From the NCBI GenBank assembly GCA_002914845.1, contig JXTC01000136.1, forward strand, positions 111,724 to 175,723: 64,000 nucleotides of DNA. Direction: 5' to 3'. The notes below the pieces were generated by a model, which was not told the DNA's origin, did no database searches, and worked only from the letters and a program-made list of their open reading frames with translations. The position numbers and the translations under genes were made by a program. This stretch comes from Trema orientale (lineage: Eukaryota > Streptophyta > Magnoliopsida > Rosales > Cannabaceae). This document shows, piece by piece, positions 47,677-59,991 of the stretch. Numbering within the stretch: position 1 is the stretch's first letter; each line of letters opens with the position of its first letter.

Positions 47677-50600
47677 TCAGACATGAATAATGCCCTCAGC
47701 ACTCTGCCTGACTCTCAACGTGAGATATATCAAAATTAATGTCCCCAAACTCGACCTGGAAAAAAAAGGGAAAAAGAAAAGAGTAATTGGGCCATTAATA
47801 ATTTAATAGAGATGGAAAACGTGGAAGATTATAGGCTAGGCAACAATAAAGCTGAAACCCTGACTAGAGTTAATTGCAAGTACCAGGACAGCCGATTTGT
47901 ACAAATCACACCCTTTGTTTCATTTAATTTCTAGTTCATTGCCTTCTACATGTGAGACTTAGGACCTTTACCAAACAGATGTAGTGCTGATAAATGGATG
48001 CAGAGAATTTCAGAAGTAATCTCATAGCATACAATATTTACATATCAATTTAGAACTTACAAGATCGAGAACAGCAGAACAATTTTTCTTGAATCGATTG
48101 AGGCAGCTCGTTTGTATCTTCTCCATCGGTTATTTGGTGTTTCATGAACCCGCTCAACACCTGTTTTATCTGTTGAAAATATGACAGTCAGAGTCCACTT
48201 TTCTTACAAGTACTGGAACTGACTTTTTCCTTTTCATTAAAGCTGATTTGTCAAGAAAGTAAAATGTACAAGTAGTACTTCCAGGAAGGATAGAAATGAC
48301 ATCTATATATGAACAGTTTCTAGTGAAACAAACAATTGAAAAGGAATAAACTATAGAGATGCCTTATAAGCAAGCGAAAACTAAAAGTACATTAAGTTTT
48401 TGAACCAGCATGCCTGTCTACCTACGTCAGATGATTCAGCCTTTTGATAACTTGTTCAAGAATATGATATGATTTTACATGTGATGAGGAACACTTTGAA
48501 TGAAATTATTGTTACCAATTAGACTGCTGAAACAGATGGTATAAAAATGCTTATGTACCTCTAGAAGTTCCATAATTCATAAGGAGTTGGATAAGTTTTG
48601 CACCAACAGTTACGCTTGCCTGTTTCCACAACACCCTCTGAAAATGCTATAAGCACGAAACAGCAACATCAGAGACCAGTGAAAAACAGAAGCAATCTAA
48701 AACTGAAACAGAATTCAATTGATGGATAAGTAAAAAAAGATTTCAATCTCTTTCAGGTATTTTTCAATAATCTTAATGACATACTACAAGAAGAAGAACA
48801 TCTGAAACTTACAAGCAGGATACTCTCACTTTTCGAACTTTCAAGGGGTTTCTCATTGGGTTCAGTTACTTGAAAAGATTTCTTTTCCACATCTATATCA
48901 ACAACACATGAAGAATAGGGCTGTGCACCATTCACTTGTAAATCAGTGCAGTTCTGGCAATTCAATTGCGCTTCCTTGCAGACTTGATCTTTGGCAGGAT
49001 GAGGAACTTCTAGAAGTCTTAAGAAAGCCAACTGAGAAGCACATTGTAGACTGTTGTTCTCTTGGGGCAAGACTGAAATGCTATAGAAATCTTGGGCCTG
49101 CAGAAATGGAGGAGTTCAAAATGTAGTTGAGGAATGTAGGCAACAATATCTTAATCCATTTCTGACTTCTATATATATGGTCAAGTTGAAATAACAGAGA
49201 GCGAGAAGGCTTGAAAAAAGGATTACTGTGGTTTAGTTCCTTAGTGCCCACAAGTTTCTGCGATTCAAAGTAGAATTGAAGGTCTCTTTGAAGTCATTTG
49301 AAACAACTGAAAAGAAATCTAGTGAAAGTATCTATATGACCACAAAAAGGTTGTTGCAAAACTGTTTGCTATCGTTGTTAATGGGGTCAAACCAAATGGC
49401 TTTGTCAAACTCAGATATCATGTGGAAGAACATTTGAAAGCAGGTGAGACGACCAAACCAAAATTACAAATACATGAAATGAGAAAAAAAAATTAAGTTA
49501 AAAATATAAAAAATGTAAAAATAAATATAAATATAAAAAAATCATCCGAGAACGTGTGACGAGCAAGTTCTCATATAAAGATACTGCTTAAATGGGATAC
49601 ACTCAGATCTCACGAAGAGAAAACCATTCTAATCATCAGAACTACACCCAGATCTCATCACCCAATTGTCCCAATTTATTGAGGGAAACTCCCTTCTCCT
49701 TTGAGCTCGTTATAGTTCACACCAAAACAACTTAACCACGCCACACACAATTTTCAGACCTTCAACTGTCAATGTATTAGGGTAAGAAACTCAATTTTTG
49801 TTTTTTCTTTCTTTCTTTTGAAAATAATAAATTGACATTGCACAAACAAACAGAAAGTACTGTCACAAGGTTGAAAAACATTGAACGACGGTAACCTCTT
49901 TACTGCAGAATTCAAAGGGCATCCAAGAATTAAGATGGGCTCACTGAACCTCGATTGGCGATAGGAAACAAAGCCATATAAAAGGTGTGTGTGTGAGTAG
50001 GAGAGAGAGATTTGCCATTATTAGCTTGATTATCTGCAACAATGCCCTGTAACTTCAATGGAGTTTAGGAAACAAAACTATGTAGTAAAGGTTAGAGAGA
50101 GAGAGAGAGAGAGAGAGAGGTTTACTCCTTCATCCATTGATGTTGTGATATATAAATCAAATGTTTCTTAAACATTAGAATGAGAGACTTTTTAGTTGTG
50201 AACATTAGTATTTAGTGTACAACTTGCTATAAGATGGTGCATCGATCATATTGTCTTACGACGTCTTCCTAACAGGTATCAACAATGAAACCAAGCAACG
50301 AGATTAACAACGGTAAACTTAAAGATGTAACATGGGCAACACAACAAAGTGGACCTTACATGTGAGCCATCCAAGGGATATTTTAAGCTTCCTGAAAGCG
50401 AAGCCTCCTCAACGAGAAAGGGCAAAATACCTGAATCAAAAGTCAAGAAGATGATTTAAGATGTTAGCATGAATGTGTATACAAAATTATCAAAATATTT
50501 AACTGAACTTAGAGAAAAGAATAGCCAAAGAAAAGAAAAAAGCAACAAACAAAAAAAGAAAAAGAAAAAGAAAAAAAAAAAAGGAGGGGGGGAATTTACC

Positions 50601-51846
50601 AAGAGAGCACTCGTGGTTAACCTCATCAAAACTCGACTTCAGTATCTTGAAACTTGAATAGCTGACAGGTAGGTTGCAGCTTCCATCCACAATTCCCTGG
50701 ACAAATGGATGTTCCTGCAACTAGTTTACATGAAGACGATTTAGTATGTAGCACACCACTGATTTTTGTAAAATTGCAATCATATACACCAAATGCCACC
50801 ATTGTTATGGGAAACTATGCCACAAAGATTACATTGAAGATCCAAATGCAAAACATCAACAAGCCTCTCTCAATCTTACATGGAGAAAACTTTTAGCAAA
50901 ACTATAAGAACCAACTTCACGATGAAGTTATATATTACTAGCGTGCCAAGAATCATTTCTAACAAACCTAGTATTGGAAAATTACGACGAAATGCACACA
51001 TTTTCTCACCATTACAAAATTTGACAAACCGATCTCAAGTTAAAGAGATGAATATCAATCACTTGACTTATGATTGCTTACAATATTCAAATAGAAGAAC
51101 TGTTTTACCCTCCTCCTAGTTCTAGTATACTGAGCTTATATCAAGATTAGTTACCTGACTAGTACTTATTCATATAATTCCCTTTTAAGAGGGATGGGAG
51201 TTGGGAAGAGGGTTTATGAAGTTGGACAGCATAGAATTTTTGTACTTTATTGACATTTAAACAAACCATCAAAGCTAAAAGCCAGTATTTATTGGATCCA
51301 ACCCCATTAAAAGTCAATTAAGGTAGTATTTTACAGTCCCAGAAGACCAAACTTGAAAACAATGACCTGAGTTAGAACTCAAAAGAAACTGTTACTCCAT
51401 AATACAAAAATCATAAAAGCATACAATAAACACAACAAACATCCCCAACAGAAAAAATTAAAAATACTATAATTGTTCAATAATTATAGAAGACCTAGAA
51501 CATGCAAATCTGGCAATTTTGGTAGTTGGCTTCAAAGATATTCAAATTACATTATTTCCATTATTCTACCTAGAAATCTAGCTCAATTGGGTCAAAATTC
51601 AAAGGATTCATTCCTCATAACCCAGGACCTAGTCAATGAAATGCATAAATTCAACCAAAAATTTTCTTTTCTTTTCTACCAAACAAGTGGGTTTTCAACT
51701 AAAGACATAAAAACTTCAAATGCAGGTGAAATCATAAACCAAATCTTCTCAAAATTTGCAAATTTCATCAAAAATTGCTCAAATTAAGAACTGAAATATG
51801 CCCAAAGAAGAAGAGTTACTACCTCCTCGGAAGGCTTAGAAGCCAT
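47677..51846 (-). CDS. Unrecognised plant protein with C-terminal membrane segment, 7 exons
   Basis: I do not recognise this gene. Exons 51823-51846, 50600-50714, 50360-50430, 48813-49097, 48559-48646, 48061-48169 and 47677-47755 join with GT-AG introns and matching phases to 256 aa. It begins MASKPSEEEHPFVQGIVDGS. A Cys-containing middle follows (KEAQLNCQNCTDLQVNG). A basic stretch, NRWRRYKRAASIDSRK, leads into one hydrophobic segment (IVLLFSILLSSLGTLILIYL) some 15 residues from the end (LRVRQSAEGIIHV). There is no signal peptide, so the layout is that of a tail-anchored membrane protein facing the cytosol. Consistent phases and a conserved-looking N-terminus support a real gene, but expression and homology are untested. 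Confidence 0.7.
50094..50119. repeat. GA microsatellite in an intron
   Basis: About 13 GA units in the intron between exons 3 and 4 of the unrecognised minus-strand gene. Confidence 0.85.
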
Positions 51847-51849
51847 TGC

Positions 51850-51945
51850 AGAGAAACTGTGAAAAAGAATAGTCTTTCTTCACTGATTCAGCCGAGCTTA
51901 GAGAGAGAAGAAACTGTGAAAAAAGAATTAGTCTTTCTTCACTGG
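51850..51945. repeat. Short direct duplication in the 5' leader of the unrecognised gene
   Basis: GAAACTGTGAAAAA followed by TAGTCTTTCTTCACTG occurs at about 51854-51885 and again at about 51910-51943. It lies just upstream of the ATG at 51846 (minus strand), so it is in the leader or core promoter. Confidence 0.75.
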
Positions 51946-53252
51946 GGATGTGAACGTTGCAGAAGCTTTTTATTTTGTTATTTTTATTTTATTTATTTAT
52001 TTATTTTGGTTTTAATTCTATTTTTATTTTTATATAATTGGCGCGATTCGCCAGGAAAGGCTCCTGACTACGACATCAAACCCCAACGACCGGTTCTTTA
52101 CAGTGTTCGATCTTTGTTGTTACCAAAATACCCTTCCTTTTCCATCTTAATTACTTTTCTCATTAGTAAGTGTTTTCTTTTTCCGTCTCATTAACAACTA
52201 ACAAGTGTTTTTTTTTTCTTTTCTCTTTTTCCTCCTAATTTTCCCCCTACCAATAACGCCCTTTTCTTTTTGTTGCTTTAAATGATTCTTCCTTTGATTC
52301 TCTTTTTTTTTTAAAACCAAATAAAAAAAAAAAAAAACCTCTTGTGTTTAATTGGTTCCAGAAGCACAAATCAAGAAAAACTAAAGAAAATGTGACAACT
52401 CACTCCAATGGAATTTTATTTTTCTTTTCTTTTCTGGGTTCCATTTGCTTAATATTGAACCAAATACTTTTCATATTTCATTATAATTACTAGCTAGTAC
52501 TATAGTACATGGCCATCATCTGTGTCTCACATCTTTTCTCAATAACTCCCCTCCCCACTCTTGTTTTTTGGGGGGTAAGTACTCATTACAAGTGGGGTTT
52601 CCTTATTGAATTAGGACATATCCCTTCAACCATACTTTTGTTACTCTTGGTTTCATCACTCCAATTACTATAACTAGATCTGTTTCAAGTGTACATTGAG
52701 GACCTTCCTCGATCGGTAGGTAGAAGTTCGTTACAAGCAATTAACAATTTTTTGGCCAATGCCCATGTATACCCAATGATCACTAGGATCCATTTTCACT
52801 CACTATTGCAGTATTCCAAAGTAAATAAACTGAGCAACATGAAAGTAATAAAAGCTAATGGTGTAAAAAAAGAAAAGGAAAAAAAAAAAAAAGAGGAAAG
52901 AAGAAGGTGAAAAACAAATGAAGGGCAAAATAGGGAAGAAAAGACGAATGTGAGGGGTTGAACTTGAGAACAGATCATGTATAACGTACGAGATGTTTGT
53001 CCCGATGTTAAAATAGAGGTTAGGTTGCATGTGAGTCCCAAAAAGGGCCAAAAGAAAAGGGAAGGGTGGACAACAAAACAAGGAGAGACAGAGTCAAATC
53101 GAAACGAGTCACGGGCTGTGTTTACTATTGAGGCCCCAGCCCCACAGCCTCACGGGCACTCTCTTGTGCCCAATCTCCGTGCACCGTCTCCTACTCATCG
53201 AGTCGCTGTCCCGTGTTGGAATATTTAGCTTCCATGTTTTTATCGGGACAAC
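51946..53252. other. Upstream flank and gene-free DNA
   Basis: Presumed promoter of the minus-strand gene followed by AT-rich DNA with poly-T/poly-A tracts. A less AT-rich patch at about 53040-53230 has open frames on the plus strand but no recognisable product. Confidence 0.4.
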
Positions 53253-53260
53253 CGGACAAG

Positions 53261-53942
53261 TAGGGGTGAACAAGGGGCAGATTTTAGGCGATTTTAGTGG
53301 TTTTGTTTTTATGCGATTGTTAAAAGTTTGAAACTATAACTGCCAAGTGGGTTGGACGGTTTTTTAGTCGGCGGTATGGTGCGGCTTTTAGACGGTTATA
53401 TTGTTCAAAATCTTAAAATTAAGTCATTTTTCTTGAAAAGAAATTGTAATTCATGTCATAACATAAACTAAATTTTAATCACATAAAGTACCAATAATAT
53501 TAATTCATCAAATAACAAAGTTCCACAATTATTAAGACTTCACAAACCATCTAAAATATTTTTTGAAATGAAATTAAAATATTAATTAATTATAACAAAG
53601 TTTCATAATCATCTTATAATAAAATTCTACTCACAATAAAGTTCATAGTTAAAATTCATAATGTATTTCATTAGATAAAATTTCAAAAAGTAAGTTTGCA
53701 AAATTGAAACACCAAGTAAATTATAATTGCATAACGTCAAAATTAGTCATTTTTAATATGTTTTAGTTTAAAATAGGCGGTACAATTTAAAACCGTTCCA
53801 AAAAAATAAAAAACGCAGCTAACTGTTCACTTTGACGGTTTCAAACCATACCACCCATTTGTTGCGGTTTTCATTTTAAGCGATTTTTTTCGGGCAGTTT
53901 CCCACGAATTTTGGGCGGATTGGTTTTTTTTGTTCACCCCTA
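53261..53942. mobile_element. Non-autonomous hAT element
   Basis: The 682-bp element starts TAGGGGTGAACAA and ends TTGTTCACCCCTA, perfect 13-bp inverted repeats. The flanks are CGGACAAG (53253-53260) and GGGACAAG (53943-53950), an 8-bp duplication with one change. Subterminal regions are rich in GGCGGTT/AACCGCC-like words (GTCGGCGGTATGGTGCGG; AACCGTTCC). No transposase was seen. Confidence 0.92.
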
Positions 53943-53950
53943 GGGACAAG

Positions 53951-55244
53951 TATCACTCTCCGAATAAGAGTTAATGGTTTGTGAAGTCTAGGTTTTTTTA
54001 ATAATGTTAGATATAATGATTTTTTTACGTCTCATTTGATCCAATGATTAATTAAAATAAAAAGAAAAAAACTCTACTAACACATCCAAAAAAGGAGCTT
54101 TACGTCAAAATTCTCTATTTTTTCAGTTAATTACAGTAATAGTTTTTAAATTATATACATTGTACTTCTTTGCTCCCAAATTTTTAATTTACATAATGGA
54201 CTACTCTTCATTATGCAATTATTGCAACTATGGCCTATTTGTCACAAAGAACATTCTTTAAATGGAAGACAGTGATATAAACAGTGTACGATTGAGTATT
54301 ATTTCAGTCTATGAGATAGAGTCTCATTTTCAGCTATAATTACCAAAATATATGCTTTTCAGATAATTCATTTCCATTGAAAATTTAACATTTTTTGACA
54401 AAATAGTCATTATTGCAACAATTACATAATTTTGGGTAATATATTGTGTAAGTTAAAAGTTCGAGTCTTATTTTCGATCATAGTTTCCAAACTGTTTACT
54501 TTGCATATGAGTCATTTCTTAAAATTAAAAAAAAAAACATGAACAATTTGTGATTAAAAAAAATGATCATTGTTACAACAATTACCTAATTTAGGGGAGT
54601 CTAATATGTTTGAAATTTGGATGTCAAAGTGATGCAATAAATATAATTCATAGATTATTAATGTAATTAGCCCTTTTATGTGAATATTTGTAGGGAAAAC
54701 ATTAAATACACCTTTTTTGCAATCTCTTTTACATTTTTCGATCAGGTGGATCTCTACAATGATTTGTTATACTGTTAAAATGTAAAATTATGTAATAAAA
54801 TCTACATATCAAATAGTGAAAGTGAAAGGATATAAAAAAAAAATAGTATATTTAGCATTCTTCTAATTTATAGAGTATAAAATGCTTATTTTATGAAATT
54901 AAGTAGGACTATTAGATATGTGAGTTCTCGTTTATTCTTTGTGGAAGAGCTCTTGTCTCGTGGACTTAGTCAGTTTCGTTGAATCATCTAAATATGTTAG
55001 TGTTCTATTTTTGTGTGATATGATTTTTATATTTGTTATTAATAGCCCTAACGTTTACTTTAATTACTTTCTCATGATTTTTTTGCAATATGATCGAATT
55101 CCGGACCCTTAAAAAATTTCAAATTCTTTAGCAACATAATAGAGTATATTAGTTGGTAAAACTAATATAAAATTGATTTATACGGCATTAAAAATGATGT
55201 ACTTGGTTTGCCTAAAAAAATGTAGGGTTTCTATCACTTTTACA
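53951..55244. other. AT-rich DNA, no gene seen
   Basis: Contains repeated 'ATTGCAACAATTAC' and 'GGTAATATATTGTG'-like phrases around 54220-54600 that hint at an old duplicated repeat, but no boundaries or genes were recognised. Confidence 0.35.
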
Positions 55245-55622
55245 TATAAAACACTAAAAGAATTACAAAAATACGGAACTCATGTTTTTTTAAAATTTTT
55301 GTACGGTTTTTATTAGAAAAATATCACTTTTTAAAAAATATTTAGAAAAGTATCATTTTTTAAAAATAGTTACTAGTTACCGGTTTCTGGAAACTTGTTA
55401 CTGGTTACTAGTTATCAGTTTTATACCAGTTATAAATATCTTTGGTTACTAGTTACCAGTTTCTGGAAACTGGTTCCAGAAACTGGTTACTATTTTTAAA
55501 AATGGTATTTTCCTAAATAGTTTTTTAAAAATGGTATTTATCTAATAAAAACCGTACCGCATCTTAAAAAAAATTCAAAACTACCGTGTTTTTTAAAATT
55601 ACCGTATAATGTCTACTTTCCC
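55245..55622. mobile_element. Inverted-repeat element with GTTACTAGTTACC core
   Basis: The left arm (ACGGTTTTTATTAGAAAAAT, then AAAAGTATCATTTTTTAAAA) is matched by the right arm on the minus strand (ACGGTTTTTATTAGATAAAT, then AAAATACCATTTTTAAAAA). The arms exceed 90 bp. The core between about 55372 and 55497 is made of GTTACTAGTTACC, GTTTCTGGAAAC and GGTTACTAGTTATC blocks. The plan matches the element at 21.86-22.19 kb. Confidence 0.65.
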
Positions 55623-55786
55623 CAAAAATGTATACTCGGTGACCAGTTTAAGATCTGATCAAAAGTATATGAGATTTATTTACTTGGTCATTTAGCTATA
55701 AATTTCAAAGAAAAAAATATTAAAGAATTAGAGCATATAAACTGGGCTTGTTTGTCATGGCTTTTAAAAGTTATTTTTTTTTTGGG

Positions 55787-56231
55787 TTAAGTAGACGATT
55801 ATTACTTTTTTTTCAAATGTTTAATTAAATTTACCACTATTATTAGATTCTACCACTTATGGGAGGGAATTAGTCAAGAATTTGTAAAGAATTTATTAAG
55901 AATCCATCAAGAATCTGTCAAGATTACTACTGACGTCAAGAATCTGTCAAGAATCCGTCAAGAATGTCAAGAATTCATCAAGAATTTATCAAGAAACCGT
56001 CAAGATCACTGCCAATGTCAAGAATTCATCAAGAACCCATCAAGGTCGTCAATAATCCGTCAAAAATTCATCAAGAATTCATCAAGATCGTCACTGACGT
56101 CAAGAATCATTCAAAAATCCGTCAAGATCATCAATAATTCGTCAAGGATTTATCAAGAATTCATTTTAAAAAAATAGTATGGTGGTAAATTTAATTAATG
56201 AGAAAAAAAAGTGATATACATCTAATTTATT
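55787..56231. mobile_element. Inverted-repeat element enclosing an 11-bp minisatellite
   Basis: The left end (TTAAGTAGACGATTATTAC, TTTTTTTTC, TTAATTAAATTTACCACTAT) is mirrored on the minus strand of the right end (TAAATTAGATGTATATCAC, TTTTTTTTC, TTAATTAAATTTACCACCAT), giving about 50-bp imperfect inverted repeats. Between them sits an array of TCAAGAATCCG-like units (55871-56168). Target duplications were not identified. Confidence 0.65.
55871..56168. repeat. Minisatellite of ~11-bp TCAAGAAT(T/C)(C/T)G units
   Basis: About 25 degenerate units such as TCAAGAATCTG, TCAAGAATCCG, TCAAGAATTCA and TCAAGAATTTA. They are interrupted several times by GATCACTGACG-like phrases, suggesting a higher-order unit of 60-90 bp. 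Confidence 0.88.
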
Positions 56232-57200
56232 CGCTTTGTGACCTCTTGAGCCCAAAAGTAGCCTTTGAGTTTATTTAGGTAAAATATCAAAAGAGCTTTT
56301 GGGCTCTAAAAATTCTTTTAAAAGAATTTAGACTTATATGACTTCTTTAGGAAGAGATTTAAAGAATATGTGGAATTTTTTTTTTTTAGTTTTAATGAAA
56401 AATTTACATTTCAATATTTATTATTATTTTAATAAATAATATAAAAAAATGATATTTAGATCCTCAAATCAAAATTTTAAATATATCATCCAAACAGTAT
56501 AATAAAAGTTATATAAAAACTATGATTTTAACTTCGCATCTCAAATATTGATTTTGGAACATCTCATGCTCCAGGCGATGTTCCAAAAGTTTGTATAGGC
56601 TGGCTTGTCCATACTGACGTTAAATACCCACTGGTATGGGTTGAACTGTTCTAACTATGTTTGACTAAAAGTTCATAGGGTTGAGCTTGAGCATGGCCTA
56701 ACTGAAACCAAATGACAAATAAATTTAAGGGGTTTTTAGGCTTTCACAGTAAAAACAGAAAAATATTACAAAAATACGGTGAATTAAAATAATTGGCTTC
56801 CGTACCGCTTGCGATTGGCATTTTTCAAAAAGATCATTCCAAAAGCAGTGGCAATCTTGTAATTTTAAGTCATCTTTTACAAATAATATTTATATATTAA
56901 ATACTATTTAAACACTCTCAAACTTGTACCAAGATTATAAATAACGTCCTTTTCTCTTCAGATTCAAATGCATGCTTCGAATTCGGCCTATTTCTTCCTC
57001 GTTTCTTCCTTTTTTTTTAATTATTTTTACTTTTTTTCTTTTTTCTTTTCTTTTTTAATCCTTTAAGGAATCGGAAAAATATATTTACTTTTTATTTTTA
57101 TTTGATTTGTTTTTCTTTTTTTGAGAATAAGATTTTTATTTTTTCTGTTGGATGTTGTTTGTTATTATTACAAGGAATGAGAACCCATTAGATTACAATA
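56232..57200. other. AT-rich DNA, no gene seen
   Basis: No exons. TTACAAAAATACGG (about 56766) repeats a phrase found at the left arm of the 55.2-kb element and may mark another end of that family. Confidence 0.35.
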
Positions 57201-57204
57201 TATA

Positions 57205-59310
57205 ATTTTTTAAGTTTTTATAGGTAGCTAACTATCTCAACATATAAGAAATATTTGGTAACCGATGGTCCTAATAATCACATAGATTACTAGTTATTAA
57301 TTTTCAGACTAGTGATTAGTTATTGGTTCCAAAATATTGGCTAGTTACAAGACTGATTTCATAAAATAGTGATTTGATTACTAGTTTTTTTTACCTCTTA
57401 GGATAGAAAATACTTACTAGTTACTAGTTATCACAAACTAATTTGATTACTAGTTACTAACTACTTTGATGACTAGTCTAGTTACTGATGGCTTGGTTAC
57501 TCATTTCCAAACTGGTCGCTAGTAATCAATATGGTTTTTAGTTACTAATATGGGGTAATTTCTTAAAGATTTGTATAACAACATGAGATCATGAGTATTC
57601 ATCTTGAACACAACCTAAACCTACCTAATTTTCTTTTTTAATTTCATTTTCCATTTTTTTCATTCAATCCTACTCCTTTCTCTTTCTCTTCATTTTTTAA
57701 ATTATTTTTTCTTTTATTTTTTTCTCTTATTTATATTTTTTTCCTCTTTTTTTCATTCTTTTTTTTCCTTACATTTCTTTTTATCAAAATAAATGAAGCA
57801 TAAACTTTTTTTCTCCTCTTAAGAGAGAAAAAAGCTACTTTCCTCCCCCCCTTTCTCTCTCTCTCTCTCTCTCCACTCTCATGGTGGAACCAGTTTGAAT
57901 ACTAGTTACCGGTAACCATTCTGATTGCTTGTTACTAGTTACCAATTTTATTGCTGGTAACTTTGTTTATTGGTTAATAGTAACTAATTAATTTACTGGC
58001 AACAAATTTGGTTACCAGTTTCTAGATGATCTCATGACTAGTAACCAATCTTGCTACCAGTTACCAATTTCGTTGCTAGTTACTTTGGCTATCAATAAGT
58101 TATCAATTTAGTTATCAGTTACCAATTACTAATCTGATTATTAGTTACTAGTGTTACTAGTTATTAATTTAAAAACTTGTTTCTAAATTGGTAGTTGGTT
58201 ACTAGTAACCATTTTGGTTACTAGTTACCAATTACTAATTTTGTTACTAGTACTTTGTTTATTGGTTAGCAGTTACCTATTAATTTATTGAAAGCTAATC
58301 TGGTTACTAGTTCTAGATGATCTTGTTACTGATAATCAATCTGGCAACTAGTTACCAATTTTGTTACTATTTAGTTTTGCTATCAGTAAATTACCAATCT
58401 GGTTACTAGTTACCAGTTTTCAATTTAGAATCTAGTAGTTGATTACTTGTAACCAATTTGGTTATTAGTTACTAGTTACCAATTTCGTCACTGGTAACTT
58501 TTTTTATTGGTTACCAATAACTGATTAATTTATGAGTAACCAATCTGATTACCAGTTTCTAGACGATCTCGTTACTGGTAACTTTTTTTATTAGTTACTA
58601 ATAACCGATTAATTTACGAGTAACTAATCTAGTTACTTTCTAGACAATCTTGTATCTGGCTACCAGTTATCAATTACCAAACTAGTTACTAGTTATCAAT
58701 TATTAATTTGGAAACCGGTTTCTAAACTAATAGTTAGTTACTTACAATAGGTTACTAGTTATAAGACATAAGGCAAAACCAAAAATTTAGGATAACAATA
58801 ACTTGTCAAGAATAAATCAGAAACCCAAAACAAGATTGGTTACTGATAACTTGTTAACTACTAGTTGCCAGTTACAAGATTGGTTATTGATTACCGGTTA
58901 CTGGTTACTAGTTACTATAAATTATTATATTAGAAATACGCTTAACTATCTAACTATCTAGTAACCAATCTGGTTATCAATTACCAGTTACTAGTTACAA
59001 GACTGGTTACTAGTTACCAGTTACTAGAAGCTATCATTATTAGAAATACGCTTAACCATCTAAATATAACCAGTCACCAATTTGAAAACTAATTTCTAGA
59101 CTAGTGGCTAATTATTGGTTACTCATTGCTGATTACTGGTTATTGGTTCCAGTAGCCATAGTAACTATATTGGTTACTAATTTCTAAACTTGTGACTGGT
59201 TACTGGCTATTGAATACTCTAGTTACTAGTAACTAGATTAGTTACTAAGTACCAATTTAGAAACTTTTTACTCTAACTTTCTCTAGTTACTAATATGGTA
59301 AAACTAAAAT
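57205..59310. repeat. Degenerate GTTACTAGTTACC-like array (2.1 kb)
   Basis: Two blocks (about 57240-57560 and 57900-59310) separated by pyrimidine-rich DNA consist of GTTACTAGTTACC, GGTTACTGATAAC, AACCAATTTGGTTAC and CTAGTTACCAGTTAC blocks in both orientations. A longer sub-repeat is visible: ATTAGAAATACGCTTAAC recurs at about 58930 and 59039, and TTTCTAGA(T/C)GATCTCG(T/A) recurs at about 58020, 58556 and elsewhere. No coding sequence or terminal repeats were found. Confidence 0.82.
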
Positions 59311-59544
59311 TGTAACTAGTCAGTGCATGCTTCCATGCTTGTTGACCTTTTTTTACTTTCAAAGACATTTAATTTATTCCTCATTTATTCTCCTCCTCTC
59401 TCTCGACATCTTAGATGAATCTCTCCCTCTTTCATTCAGTTTAACTCTAGGCTAGAGAGAAATCGTGTAGGAGTCCAAAGTTGCAAGTTTCTCTTTGCTA
59501 TTCTGGGCAGTTGCCTGGTGATCTGATAGTTCAGAGATGGGTTT

Positions 59545-59991
59545 TGTAAGGTTATATTCGTATAACCTATATGTGGGCCATAGGTTTTTATAACAATTAT
59601 ATAATATAAGGGCTGTCTAATTAAGTGGGGCCAATTAAGTGATCTAATTGATGGCTTAGGAAGTTACCTATTAAGTGTGGACTCTGTAATGTATGGTTAC
59701 CTAATCCTAGTCCAATAAAGATTGATGGGGTTTGTATTGGTGACTAGTATATAAGGATATAACTATAGGATTTTGGTCCCCAAACCAAATAAAATGTGTG
59801 CTCTTCTCCTCTGCCTCCATCAACAGAGAGAGATCCATTGAGCATACATAGAGTATTTTGGCTGTGGAAGACCTTCTACCCTCAGGCTCTAATCAGTTAA
59901 TCACTTCCGCTTACGTGATCACATCATTTGCTGTCAAACTCAATGGATTCAAGTTAGTCACGGGTTTCTCTCAACAAATCTTTTCCTGACA
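59545..59991 (+). mobile_element. Possible LTR followed by a decayed primer site
   Basis: The segment starts TGTAAGGTTATATTCG and ends CTTTTCCTGACA. It contains a TATA-like GTATATAAGGATATA (about 59748) and a polyadenylation-like AATAAA (about 59788). Directly after it comes ATTTGGCATGATAG, close to the initiator-Met primer site TGGTATCAGAG. No second LTR or gag-pol was found in the window. Confidence 0.35.

Noticed and set aside
57205..59310. Possible CRISPR-like or regular spaced repeats
   Set aside because: Units are 7-14 nt, degenerate and in both orientations with no fixed spacers, and this is plant nuclear DNA.
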